Position numbers and translations under genes: made by a program
In this document: one piece after another, positions 33,906 to 45,478 of the stretch
Position numbering within the stretch: position 1 is the first letter of the stretch
How the letters are laid out: each line of letters opens with the position of its first letter
Notes under the pieces: generated by a model
What the model was told of the DNA's origin: nothing
The model's database searches: none
The model's input: the letters and a program-made list of their open reading frames with translations, nothing else
Assembly (NCBI GenBank): GCA_934045905.1
Contig: OW203763.1
Span: 18,854,948 to 18,918,947 of the forward strand
Source of the DNA: Leuctra nigra
Lineage: Eukaryota; Arthropoda; Insecta; Plecoptera; Leuctridae
Length of the DNA: 64,000 bases
Direction: 5' to 3'

Positions 33906-34135
33906 TCACTTTACATAACAATAACCTTGATTCTCTTCTCCACATGCTTCATTGCACATGGTCTCGCCGCTTCCAATACACGCGGCGTACGCCATGATGT
34001 GTGGAAGAACGTTCTGCTCGTAAATGCCAGTGAAGAGATGGGCCCAGGGGCCCGATGCGTGGACACCCACATCGTCACCTCCATGGGTCTCATTTGCCAG
34101 CGGCACCATAGCAGGGAATAAATAGTTCTTGTCCT
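33906..34135 (-). CDS. Alp: ALP-A exon 11 (last Zn ligand, C-terminus)
   Basis: Residues 476-551. [20 protein letters not shown] contains Zn ligand H493. Ends [16 protein letters not shown] without a GPI signal. Confidence 0.95.
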
Positions 34136-37100
34136 CTGTTGAATAAATAAACGTGTGATAGGTACTTGAGATAAAGTGTGATGCTTGTGATTTACTGTGA
34201 ATTAAACGGGGAGTAGCTAACGCGGTGGCTCATACTATAAATCACGTTTTTAACATGCTTTTAACAAGGCGAGCAGCAAACGGCGTGGCTCATATATTAA
34301 ATCGTCATCGACATTCTTGGATAATTATTATTTTAAATATGATGGTAGTTACTCCATCATCAATATATAATGCTACCAAATCACTTCGAACAACAAAACC
34401 CAACCAAGAGAATTTTGCCAATTGATGAACTGGCACAGTCCAATTATCTCAGTGCGATTTCGATTCTCTATGTTTATAATTAAGGAGTTGGGGATCAAAA
34501 CCCGACAACAGCAAAAAGCTCGATTTTGAGATAAAGGTGGCATTACATACTTCTAAACAAGTTTAAATTGAAAAAAAATATTTGTGATACTAACAAAATT
34601 ATTAATTTTCAAGTCTTATAAGCAATTTGGATCAAAACCAATCAAAATGTTACTTCTTTTCACTTGACCCTATGGGATAGATTGGTTTTTGCGCCGGTTA
34701 TATTCAATCACTCTTGTTGAGCTAATGAATGATAATCATCGTTTTGTGATGAACAAATATTGTGACCATTATCATTTGAAACAAAAGGCTTCAGATTGTT
34801 TGCTTGTTCACTTATTTTGTATACTGTTTGCAAAAGATACCTAATACAATATTAATATACCACTTTTGAGTCACTATACCGATCAAAACGACTACTGATA
34901 TTTATTCTCTATAATTAGCTTAGTTACCCTCCATATTTCAACTTTTTTGAAGGTATATGTTAAATTATTATTTTAGCAAATAAAAGCTTTTTCACTAAGT
35001 ACTGCTAAAACTCAGAACCGGGTTTTCGGGATTATCTCGGAATATACAAAAGTGCAATAGTTACGTTCTGATCCGAAGCTCCTCTAATTGCTGTAACGCA
35101 CAGAGTTTCAACAAATCATGGAAAATCTCATAGCAAAATGATTGTTTATGCGTTAATATCAAGTTGGTGAGTTACATCAATTACGACTAAATTACGAGTA
35201 TAGGTAAACATAGGCAATCGAAAACGCTCTGAGCGAATAGAATTGTTTGCTGCCGGTGCCTTAATTAAGAGGCATAACCAAAGAGGTTCTAGTAGGCTTC
35301 GAACCTCTTTGGCATAACTGTCTTGAGAAAACAAGTTGATACCTATATTTATATCCGAAATAATTGAGCACATGTATGTGGTTATATTCCCCATATCTCG
35401 TAGTAATAATTGTACATACCCATGTTATCTTTCGAGATATCCACTCGGCTGCCATCAGGGTTCACCTGGTAGCTGGGTCCATTGGCATAGCTCAGTGTCG
35501 CGTATGGCAAGTGGTCGGTTCCCTTGTCTGGTGCAGAGAGGATGGGGTTACCTCTGACAGGGTAGCCACTTCAACAGAGAATACAAGACTATTGCAGTGT
35601 TGGGTAAGTTCCTTAAAAAAGTTACAGTTACAGTTCCTTTGATAAAAAAGGAACTAGTTTCAGTTCATAGTTCCTGTCATATAAAGGAACTGGAAAGTTA
35701 CTCTGGGAAGCTGGATTGGCCAGCGCTGATCGCTGATCGCAGAACGTCGAACGTAGTGCGTCAACGGCAAACTGTCTAGTTTTAAAACCACCGAAGTGAC
35801 TATATATTCGAACAAATAAGCGATACGTGATGGAGCCACTTCTGGCAGGAAATTTTTTAGATGCAATTTTTTGTTTTGATGTTCGTGTTTCCACAAGGCA
35901 GTGAAAAAGGAGAAACAAATGAAATGTATATTTAGTTACAAGTTTACTTTTTCAGCCATAACAAACAACTAAAGCAAATTTTATATAATTTATTTACATA
36001 AATAAACCCTTTACAACCGCCATTATCGTAGTACCAAAGAATCCACCAGAGGTCAGTCGTGTTCCTTATTTTCTCGAATAGTGAGTCTAAAATCGAAGTT
36101 GCTGAGCTCAAAATCAGGGCATTCAAATTCAACAGAAGGAACTTATTTCCCCCGAAAAACACCTGATATTTCACTCGGCGGGGGGGCGTGTTACTGATTT
36201 ACTCCTATTGAACGTTGTGTAGCAACCGTAAACATAAACAAAAATGCAATAAGTTTGCATCTGTGGCTTGCCAATGAAGAAAGGAATACAAAGCATAGTA
36301 CTTAAAGTGGCAGTGCAAAACTTATGATCAAATGAAAGTTGAAACTTTCTTTGTGGGTATCAGTCGTATGTGACTGGCGTACTTACCTGAAACTCATGGT
36401 GTGCGAATGATCAGCAGAGACAACAATCAACGTGTCTCGGGTGCATGTCATGTTCAAGGCCACCTCGACTGCTTTAGCCATCTCTACTGTCTCGTCCAAA
36501 GCTTTCATCGTTGTTGTGTCGTGATGGGCGATGTCAATATGGCCTCCTAAGACATCCAAATAGACGTAAGACAATGTCTCAAAACATCAAATATTGTGTC
36601 TCAGAGATGCATGACATTTGCATAGGCAGTTTAGTTCATTATTGCATTGTATCGTAGAGTAAGATCGCATTAAAAACATATTTTTGTCAAATGAAGTGAA
36701 CGTAGCGAAATGACTCGTTGTGTAACGCTCTGGACTTGAAATGTCATGGGTTCGATTCCCACCCACGTCCAAAAGCTGTAGCTCCGCAATGCAAGAACAG
36801 AGCGTTACTGCTTGAGCTAGCTTGCTTCGTCCACGAAATGTATAACTGGTGAGAGGACAGATGTGATGAGACCGATTTGACAAACAGATGTGACAAGACA
36901 GATGTGACAAGACAGATGTTATGAGGCAGATGTGACGAACAGATGTGACTAGACAGATGTGACGAGGCAGATGTGATGATGCAGATGTGACGATACTGAT
37001 GTGACGCACCCTCAATGAAGAGCAAGAACCCTTGATCTCCCTCCTGCAGAATCTTGATTGCCTGCTCTGTCATCTCTGCCAGCGTCGGCTGTGTGACCGG

Positions 37101-40100
37101 ATCGGCGTCGAGGTGGTAGTGTAAATGGTCGGTCTGGAAAAGCCCCAGGAGGTAGTCGGTACGTTTGGTGTCCACGTCGAAGAGTTCGTCGCGGTTCCAC
37201 ACGTATCTGTCGTAAGAAACATCATTAGTGGAGAAAGTATACTAAGCCCTTGGCACCTGTACAATATTTACTGTATCGAAGAATTGAGGGGTAACGTGTG
37301 ACAATATCACAGGCTCACAGTAGACTTTTGACAACTGTTTTTGTAATTTCATGACAAAACAAACAGTTTTCTGATGTCTTTTACAATTGAAAATGAACGG
37401 AATCAGAGATTTCAGTGAGGATTTTATAAAGAGAGGAAACCCGACAAAAGTTTACCAGCATATAACACTCCTTCTGAGATATAAATATACCAAAATATAC
37501 TGAAATATACCAAAAGAGACCAACGGTTTATATAACCGCATATAAAGGACGGTGTAATTTGCACAAGGAGTAATGCATCGACGACTCAAGTATCTCTATC
37601 TGCAATATCGAAGTTCAATGAGAGCCGAAGCGTTTGATACTCAATGTTTTCATTTGCCTTCAAATATTTTAAATGAACTTACTCAGGTGAATCCGCCCTT
37701 TTTTTCTTATCCTCCAGCCAGGTCTCAATCAAGTCTTCGCATCCGTATCTGTAGCCATTATTTCCTTGCTCATCGATCACATTCGTGGAGCGGAATTCTC
37801 CACGACCTCCACCCATTACAACCTAGCGGCAGACAAGAACACAAAAGTACGTGTAGGTTCGTTTACGGGTGAACGTTAACGCAAATGTTGTTCTGATTTT
37901 GTAGTTAACGTTTCACTGTTCCGCAACGGTGCCAAAAGCATGACAGATTTTGATGTTGAATGATACTGAAGAATACGTAAGGATGGATGGTGAGGAGATT
38001 TTAGAAGTAGGGAACATAAACGTAAAACAAGATGTAGATTCAACAATCCTGGAATTGTTCACTACTTTTAATTTGACTTAGCAATGTTTAGAGGAGTTAG
38101 ATATACTTATGCTATAGTTTGATATTATAGAAATGTCTAGATTGTCACTATTTTATTAATGACTCTATTTATTCTTTCTTTTTTCTTTTTATTTACATTT
38201 CTGAAATTTAGTCACACGCTTTTCGCAACAGATTTTTTTTCTTTCTATATTCTCAATGGAGCCGAGGCTCCACTAGTGAGAATGTAATAGAGATGGGAGG
38301 AGAGGAAACCCGGTACCGGCATGTAGCCTACTCCTGATGATAAGGGGGCCAAAGTCCTCCTTGGTATCTATCCCAGGGGGCTATCCGAAGGACGGCGTAA
38401 CATTTACAGCACGAGCCTCCACAACCAGCGCCGTCAAGAGACTGATAACAGGTGGAGGGAGGTCGTCACACTAACACCCAAACACCCCAGTCTCTGTGGC
38501 CCAACGGCAGCAACTGGCAAGGCAGAGTTGAATGGTCACCCATCCAACCGCTGACCGCACCGTTGGGTTGCTGATTGTACGCTGATTGTACTTTTTGGGG
38601 AGAAACACCGTCGATGTTTACTTCTAATATTAAATTTAAAATTGCTAATACCAGGTAGCCCTGGAAAGTCAGGTTTAAATAAGAGAGGGTATATTAAAAT
38701 AAATATAACGAATAGCCATGATATGGTTTTTACTCCGGACAGGGATATAGTAAACTGGGTTCATAAACCCTGGTCAAACGAGGTTGGGGGTCAATTTACT
38801 TAGATCTCTTCTCAAAGCGTATACATTTTTTGTGGAGATGAATTCATATCAACAATGACCACAGTTGATTAATAGAATGTATAATTATTGTAATTATAAT
38901 TACTAGCAACTATTATTCATTGTATTAAATTAAATCATCCGTATTGTTAAAGTAACAATATTTTTGCTTGATTCTATAATACTTTTCTTCCCGTGCCGGA
39001 TTGAATGGAATGGCTTCTCACTGGAAACCCGTCAAGAAGGACAGCCATGGGGATCGAGCCCGGGAACCCTGGAGCACAAGTCTAGAAGCGTGTTCCTCAA
39101 GAAAGTGAGACTTACGTTGAGCTTCCTGCCCGGGTCTGTGGAGACGAGTTGCTTGGCGATGTCGATGCAGACTTCTGGATCGCGGCCACTGCTGATGACC
39201 ACGGCGTCGTTCTCCCAGTTGCGGTTGGAGGTGTGTGCGTAGGCGCCGGAAGGCGTCGAGTGTGTCACACGCGTCGTCGTCACGACGCCAGTCCTCTTGC
39301 CGGCGGCCTGGTGACATGATTACACACATACAGCAATCCCATCATCAAGGATATCCTGTTAGGATTATGTAGGTTACTTAATCTGGGAAAAGAAAAAGAA
39401 AAAAGAAAACAAATACCTATAATCAAGTTATATTCTATAGGTTCACTATTTCTATAACATAACAAATTTGTTACTTACAACCCTTCAATAATAAATCAGT
39501 GATGAGTGCGTACACTATTTGTGGTTCTTGGACAAAATTAAAATGCTCTTTTCTTAGACCATCAATCTTGGATATAATTGCAGCTTTTAAAAAATAGTAT
39601 ATAAATACTTCTAGTTGAACGAATTTGATTTTTTTAAGAACTTTAATTTTTTATCACTTGATATGAACCATTATCACTATTATTGCATAGGCTAGTTAGA
39701 TAATATTTTAAATATATAGTTTATATTAATTTTTAATCAATCAAATTGGAAATTGTACTTGGAAAAAGTAACACAGTACTAGTACACACCCACATTGTTT
39801 CTAGAAGTTCATAGCCTAAGTTACGTCATTATGTACAATAAAATATATATTTTTTTTCTGGGGCTTAACCACTGTTCTGCAGCGAGGCTAATGGCGACGG
39901 ATTAAAAACAAATTAGAACGTTATCTTAACCATAACATAACTCTAATATGGGTAAAAATTACGTTCTTAAAAAAATACATGAGAACGTTATCTTTACCCA
40001 TATTAGATTTATTTTATTTTAAATGTGTTTATTTTTCTATTGTTAAAATTTTCCATAAACGCATTTGCATAGGCTAGTCTACGCAGTACATAGATTTTTT

Positions 40101-43100
40101 TACACTATTCTGTATTTTGTAGAAGGTAACTAATTTTCGAAAATTGTGACATTTCCTTTAAAAAGGTAGATTTTTGGGGTCTATTAGTGTATGATTGTAC
40201 GTTAAGTTTTGTGGGTACTATGTTATTTTTACTCTCATGCATGTTCATGGGTGGGGGGGGGGGGGATGCGCTATCCTATCCCTGGAATTCTATGAAAACC
40301 AAAAAAATACCTTAAACACTTGAATAAAATAAATTCAATTTGTTTTGTTTTCCGTTTTTCCAGAAAAGTGAATACTTTGTTTCTCTAATTTTTTCTGTGG
40401 CTACTTTCTGAATGATCATATAGATACATTTATTCCTAAAAGTATAGAATTGTGCTGTTCAAATCGGAAAAAACTCCCTTTCTTAGGCTTTTGCTCCGTA
40501 GACCACAGCGTACACTCGATTACCAATCATGTCCAAGACGCAACCAAATGCTTGGAATTGAGATGGAATCTATCGAAATGTCCCCGATCCCTCATGCTCA
40601 GTACCAACAACTCAGTACCTGTGCCCAAGTAAAGATGGAGTCGAGACGATTGTCAGGATCGTTCTCGGCGTCGCAGTCGCTCATCTTCACGTTTGCGGTG
40701 ACTCCGACTGTCCCGTAGTTGCTCTTGACTCCACACAAGTAGGCGGTGGTGGAGCAGGCAGATTCGGGTACTTGGCTGTCCACGCAATACGTCTACAAGA
40801 AAACAAACTTGCCTTGAGTCTTGTATTACGTTTTCATGTCTGTTTCACGGAGACCAAATCGTTACATTCACATTTCACAGAGTTCACAGTAAGTTCATGT
40901 CTTGATTAGATTAGATTAGATTAGTTTGGTTTAATGGCGCGTCAACGACGAGGTTATATTGCGCACATTATTTGTTATATTTAACTTTGTTGGTCATAAT
41001 TGGAGGGCAATGGGAGGGGGTCGACCTAACGGACCCGATCCGGGGGAGTCCAGCACTGGTGGGAAGGCCAGGACGGATAGGGGACGGACCGGGGGGTGTG
41101 AGGATTCGGGCCGGCTGAACCCGATTTCAGGGGGATCACCATCTCGAGGGGGGAGGCCGGCCTGAGGGGACCGCAAATTCAAGGGAGGGCATGGTTAGGC
41201 CGACCCTGGCTGCTCTTGGTCTGGGCCTCACCACTGATCTGTCCGGCATGGGTAACCCTTACACATGAGCATATGCTCGCCGGCGTAGCTGCAATGGATC
41301 ATTGGCCAACACAAACCCCACCACCGCGATAAGGTGACAGCCGTCGGGGGGTTCATGTCTTGATTTACAAGAATAGTTTGTTTGGAAAACCAATTCAATG
41401 TCTGGAAAAAAGTGTAGGGATGTCTATACGTGTGTATCCACATGTGTTTACATTTATACACTCTGAAAATTTGTAGGTAGGATTATATTGTGTCAATTTT
41501 TTGTGAATCTGATTAAGTTACCGTAGTTCCCTTATAACTCTATGCTTCTAGTGTGTGCATTTGCTATTAATTGAAATATATCGTTCAAATCGGTTCAAAT
41601 TGCTCATGGTGATAGAGTATACTCCATTTGGAGAGGACATTTTAGCGCTTGAGGGCAAATGTCAAAATACAATCGCTAATAAAATGCTGTATACACCTCA
41701 GAAATGTGGATTTTCTTTGCTATTGATATATGGTGAAAAGGAGGTAGTGCCATGAAAAATAGCAAAAATTAGCGTGGAAAATAGGAATTCCAAACAGAAA
41801 ATATTTTTATCGCTGCTGCAAGTTCCGTGTCAAACGATTTTTTTGTAGGTAACTCTTCTTCTATACAAGAGTACCACTCAACATTCTCTCAGTCACAAAA
41901 CATGCAATATATTTTGGATAACTATTGAAGTGTTTTAAGTTGGATCTAATCCAAACGATTCCAAGCAACTAGAATAAAAAACTATACTACTTCATTGGCT
42001 ACGAAGAAATTGCATGTTTCCTGTACACTTAGAAAAGGGGTCTGGTTATTCGGGGGACCACTAATAACCCCTGCTTGTATGAACTTTTTAGCAGTGATAT
42101 ATATTGTATTTATTGTACCTACTTACATGAGTTTTCATTTAATATAATACTCGACTATAGTTTTATTGAATTTCATAAAATGATACTGACAAAATGACAA
42201 TGATAATGATAATGATAATGCCCATTTTGACAAATTTGGCAATTTGGCCTACTCCATCCTAATCAAATTTCGGATAACTTTTGATACGTAAAAGAGGACA
42301 TTTTCTGGATTGATCCGTATCAAAAAACCTTCAGTTGCGTTTTGTGTTGAGTTAGGTCATTTCTTCAACTTAAACGCTGGACTATTGTCTCCACTTTTGC
42401 ATAATGAATAGGTACCTTGGTAAACCCTGTGTAGGGTAGCTTCCCAAAAGACAGCACTTCTTCCTCCCCGCTCCGCCCTTTCAGTTGCCCCTGGTATATG
42501 CGAGCAGCAGTGACGGTCGGCACAGACATGCCATCTCCGATGAAGAAGATGATGTTCTTAGCTTGGTTCAAGTTCGGCTGTCTAGATATGCGATCTCGCA
42601 GCGATGCCTGCGCGTTCTTGTTCCAGAACTCAGCAGCTAAAACACATTCATTCAGTGATAGGACCTACAGACTTCTCAAGGAATTTCAAAATGAAGAGTT
42701 TTCTCATTTGCAACACTGACACTAAAGTTCCCATGAATCGCTTTCAAATCGCAAATCGCAGGGACGCGATTCTTGTTTCCATAAATCGCGACAAAATTAT
42801 ATCAATGTTATATCAATGGTTATAAAATCTGTGTTATTCAGATCAGTTATACGAACGTTGAGTGTATGAATGTCTGAAGCATCCATAAAGTGACTTACTT
42901 TTCTCTTCTGGATTTACTGCAGTTGTCTGCCTCTTCACCACTTTATGCACATGCTGATAATCTGTAACAGACACCGAACAAAATACCTTATTGTCATTTT
43001 CAATACAGTTAGTTGCATTTGTGTCTATAAACGCTTGTTTGTAATTGTATCGATATTTTTTGTGATATCAAAATGATGCGAATTTATCCCATTATTCAAG

Positions 43101-45404
43101 GGAGTGTCGGACTTGGCAAGTCGGCTCTGAGATCAAAAGTGCCCTAGAACATTGGTGGAATCATCCCACCTCCTGAGTCCTGACCCGACAGTAGTTGGAA
43201 GCAGGCTAGCGATATTTATTATTCAAAAATTATTTTGAAATATAAAAGGTGGTTCATCGTTATTTAGAATATTTTGCACATAATTTCTATCAGTATGAGA
43301 ACTTTGTTTTACACAAGATGGGTAATTTTTATTTTTATACATAATTTTTTAATTGTCTTTGCAATGCTTTTTTTTTTATAAAACTCCAAATTACAGGAGA
43401 CGTGACTCACGTCTCCTGTAATTTGGAGTTTTATAAAACGTGACTACCTTTTTTCCACTGAGATTTAAATACTCTAATGAGAATTAACTTTTGTGTAAAT
43501 TCATTGTTCGACTTGGATATGAAGGACAGTTTTATGTGCTGTAGGTGTTACTCGACACCTACGATTAATCAAAATAATTGCTTTTCTGAAAGATTCCACT
43601 GCCACGTTAGGGTGGGACCAAGGGGTGGGACTTTCATTATAGTTACTTTCATTGAAATTATCTCTGCTTAAACAACTTTAATTAGGGGGTTTGTACAATT
43701 TGTCCCTGACACTCTAGAATTGAGTTAGGAGCTGCTCCTAAGTCTATGAGTATGACACTATTACTTCGGTGCCTACCGCCTCCACCAGTTTCACAGCCGG
43801 TGCCTCATAGCCGTATTGCCACTCATTTTCCTCTCAAATATTATGTATAGGATCAGCGTCAAAAGAAGCCAGCCAAATCCCCATGTTGAACGTGGGTGTA
43901 CCTACCTTGATTTCCACTGTTGTCGACAGATTCTGGGCAGTTAGCGGTCTTCGATCCATCGCATGGGCCATGGTTAATCTATGGGAATAAAGTAAATTTC
44001 AATTAATTTAAAAATTGAATTTCATTGTATGTTCCTGGTCCTAAAATTAATGATATTAAATATTTTATTGTACATTAATTTCTAATTAAATTTCTCTTAA
44101 TTTTATTTGAATCTTAGTATACTACATCATATTTCTTGATTATTCCATGCTGTAGGTAATATAAACGGACTGAGATAAAGGGACCTTATTGTGCAAAATT
44201 AGATTTTCGTTTTAAATTAGTTAATTATTTTGAGAATATTTTTCATGTCATTTAACAAAAAAAAACGATTTTAGATCCAAATTGCCAAATATTTAACTTT
44301 ATTAAAATGTAAATATTGAAAACGATAATTATGAGATAATATCCCTTAAATACATATCTAATTAGTAATTGATAATAGGATTTTTACCCCACCGACGGCT
44401 GCCACCTTAACGCGGTGGAGGGGTTTGTGTTGGCCAATGATCCATTGCAGCTACGCCGGCGAGCATATGCTCATGTGTAAGGGCTACCCATGCCGGACAG
44501 ATCAGTGGTGAGGCCCAGACAAAGAGCAGCGAGGGTCGACCTAGCCATGCCCTCCCGTGAATTAACGGTCCCCTCGGGCCGGCCTTCCCCCTCGAGATTG
44601 TGATCCCCCTGAAATCGGGTTCCGCCGGCCCGAATCCTCACACCCCCTGGTCCGTTCCCATTCCGACCTGGCCTTCCCACCAGTGCTGGACTCCTCCGGA
44701 TCGGGCCCGTTAGGTCGTCCCCTCCCCTTGCCATCCAATTATGATCAACAAAGTGAAATATAAAAATTAATGTGCGCAATATAACCTCGTCGCTGACGCG
44801 CCGTTAAATCATATTAATCTAATCTAATCTAATCTGGGATTTTTACTGGTTTAAACTGCTGATATTTGTTTTACAAAAACAATGTAACAAAGCTTACAGT
44901 TACAAAAAGTAAAAGAAATAAAATCGTGAGAGACAAGAGTAATACTCATCTGGATAAAATAAATGTATATTTGAATACAGAAAAAATATACATTTTATTT
45001 AAATAAAATAACTTATCTTTTTAGCTTAATAGTTAAATTACTTTTTAAAGTTAAAAAGAAACAGATTTCTTTATAAATAGATCAATTTATTTCACTTAAT
45101 AGACATGATTTTTATTTCATCAGTATAATAGAAAATTTACTCTGAACGAAAATGTAATTTTACATCAACTACGATGAGAAGAGCAACCCTCAAAATATAA
45201 TGTAAAAATATTTTTTAATACAACACAAAAATCTAAAAAATAGTTTTTATCAGTACTTTTTTAATAATTCAGATTATTGATAGACATTTTCATAAAATAT
45301 AACTCAGTGTTAAAAAACGTTCGATGAAATGTGTGGTTGAGACTCACCGTATTTGTTGCGCCAATTGCGCCAATAGCGCAGAGAAACACGATGAAGCTCC
45401 TCAT
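33906..45404 (-). CDS. Alp: alkaline phosphatase A, catalytically intact, secreted type (11 exons)
   Basis: Exons 45348-45404, 43906-43978, 42899-42961, 42416-42636, 40619-40792, 39116-39307, 37683-37822, 37010-37206, 36387-36546, 35420-35568 and 33906-34135 join with correct phases to 551 aa. It hydrolyses phosphomonoesters through a phosphoserine using two Zn and one Mg. Residues (placental ALP equivalents): D99 (42), S149 (92), H212/T214 (153/155), R225 (166), E372 (311), D377 (316), H381 (320), D418-H419 (357-358), H493 (432), all present. The Asp beside the nucleophile is Glu148. Residues 1-19 are a signal peptide. The chain ends [16 protein letters not shown], with no hydrophobic GPI-attachment tail, so it should be soluble and secreted. 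Residues 20-65 are poorly conserved and include KVVKRQ, a possible processing site. Copy B lies upstream, head-to-tail. Confidence 0.95.
35271..35318. repeat. 32-bp palindromic insertion with 8-bp direct repeats
   Basis: AAAGAGGTTC...GAACCTCTTT hairpin (35279-35310) between two copies of GGCATAAC. The same position in the ALP-B intron (near 50372) has a single AGGTATAAC and no insert. Confidence 0.8.
35420..35568 (-). CDS. Alp: ALP-A exon 10
   Basis: Residues 426-475. [11 protein letters not shown], then [11 protein letters not shown], the crown-side region of the family. Confidence 0.93.
35594..35700. repeat. hAT-like left end with repeated AGTTCCTTT motifs
   Basis: CAGTGTTGGGTAAGTTCCTT followed by alternating direct and inverted AAGGAACT motifs. 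ALP-B lacks it at the matching site (GACTATTG then a different sequence). No matching right end was found. Confidence 0.4.
36387..36546 (-). CDS. Alp: ALP-A exon 9 (Zn ligands D, H, D, H)
   Basis: Residues 374-425. GHIDIAHHD supplies D377 and H381; [12 protein letters not shown] supplies D418 and H419. Confidence 0.95.
36685..36850 (-). repeat. tRNA-like SINE remnant in intron 8 of ALP-A
   Basis: B-box-like GGGTTCGATTCCC at 36748-36760. The orthologous copy in ALP-B at 52980-53130 shows that it predates the gene duplication. It does not fold as a real tRNA. The B box reads on the plus strand, opposite to the gene; the strand given is that of the host gene. Confidence 0.5.
36856..37008. repeat. 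14-bp minisatellite abutting ALP-A exon 8 donor
   Basis: About ten diverged copies of CAGATGTGACGAGG running up to the splice donor of exon 8. The much longer homologue is in ALP-B at 53150-53612. Confidence 0.85.
37010..37206 (-). CDS. Alp: ALP-A exon 8 (Mg ligand Glu)
   Basis: Residues 307-372. [20 protein letters not shown], then GFLLFIEG with E372. The donor G|GTGCGT directly adjoins the intronic minisatellite. Confidence 0.94.
37430..37620. repeat. dispersed SINE-like segment
   Basis: GAGGAAACCCGACAAAAG, TTTACCAGCATATA and AAAGGACGGTGTAATTTGCA correspond to parts of 38300-38430 and 54160-54390. Confidence 0.4.
37683..37822 (-). CDS. Alp: ALP-A exon 7 (GGGR motif)
   Basis: Residues 261-306. 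[13 protein letters not shown] matches the family's ILGGGR segment; phase 0 to 2. Confidence 0.93.
38290..38600 (-). mobile_element. 5S-rRNA-like SINE candidate
   Basis: The minus strand contains GCGGTCAGCGGTTGGATGGG followed by TGACC, close to the internal control region of 5S rRNA, joined to a body with GACGGCGTAACATTTACAGCA shared with neighbouring SINE-like copies. Family assignment is inferred. Confidence 0.45.
39116..39307 (-). CDS. Alp: ALP-A exon 6 (Mg ligands and Arg)
   Basis: Residues 197-260. [20 protein letters not shown], then NRNWEND: H212 and T214 near Mg, R225 binding phosphate. Confidence 0.95.
40619..40792 (-). CDS. Alp: ALP-A exon 5 (nucleophilic serine)
   Basis: Residues 139-196. 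[20 protein letters not shown] carries nucleophile S149. The usual preceding Asp is Glu148. Confidence 0.95.
40893..41365 (-). mobile_element. retroposon with (AATCT)n tail, copy 1
   Basis: The 443-bp insertion (40908-41350) in ALP-A intron 4 is flanked by a perfect 15-bp duplication GTTCATGTCTTGATT (40893-40907, 41351-41365). Read on the minus strand it ends in AATCT repeats. ALP-B has one uninterrupted TCTTGATTTACA at the same place. GC-rich body, no reverse transcriptase: SINE or LINE-derived non-autonomous element. Confidence 0.9.
42416..42636 (-). CDS. Alp: ALP-A exon 4 (IGDGM metal-binding motif)
   Basis: Residues 66-138. [12 protein letters not shown], then [15 protein letters not shown] with D99, the Asp bridging Zn2 and Mg. 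Confidence 0.95.
42899..42961 (-). CDS. Alp: ALP-A exon 3
   Basis: Residues 44-65, [20 protein letters not shown]..., phase 1 to 1. Contains a dibasic KR. Confidence 0.88.
43377..43435. repeat. perfect 59-bp palindrome in ALP-A intron 2
   Basis: Arms of 29 nt (core CCAAATTACAGGAGACGTGA) around one base. ALP-B has only a single CAGGAGACGTG at the matching place (60304). Confidence 0.9.
43906..43978 (-). CDS. Alp: ALP-A exon 2
   Basis: Residues 20-43, [18 protein letters not shown]..., ending in phase 1. Two cysteines; not part of the catalytic fold. Confidence 0.88.
44378..44846 (+). mobile_element. retroposon with (AATCT)n tail, copy 2
   Basis: The insertion 44388-44836 in ALP-A intron 1 is flanked by GGATTTTTAC (44378-44387, 44837-44846), opposite in orientation to copy 1 and ending in AATCT repeats. 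ALP-B keeps the empty site (GGGTTTTTACTGGTTTTA near 61390). Confidence 0.9.
45348..45404 (-). CDS. Alp: ALP-A exon 1 (signal peptide)
   Basis: [19 protein letters not shown], phase 0 donor ACG|GTGAGT. A short hydrophobic leader for secretion. Confidence 0.9.
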
Positions 45405-45443
45405 GGTTGGGTTGCTTCTAACACTAAAGACAGTAGGACGACG

Positions 45444-45478
45444 ACTGAATTCTGTCAATTGCTGAATATAGTTTTTAT
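45444..45478 (-). promoter_or_regulatory. ALP-A core promoter
   Basis: TATA-like ATAAAAA (45478-45472) and initiator TCAGT (45448-45444) spaced 32 nt, giving a 5' UTR of about 42 nt. Confidence 0.6.

Noticed and set aside
36719..36770. tRNA gene
   Set aside because: Only the B-box is convincing; no complete cloverleaf, and a copy in the paralogous intron shows it is a SINE-type remnant.
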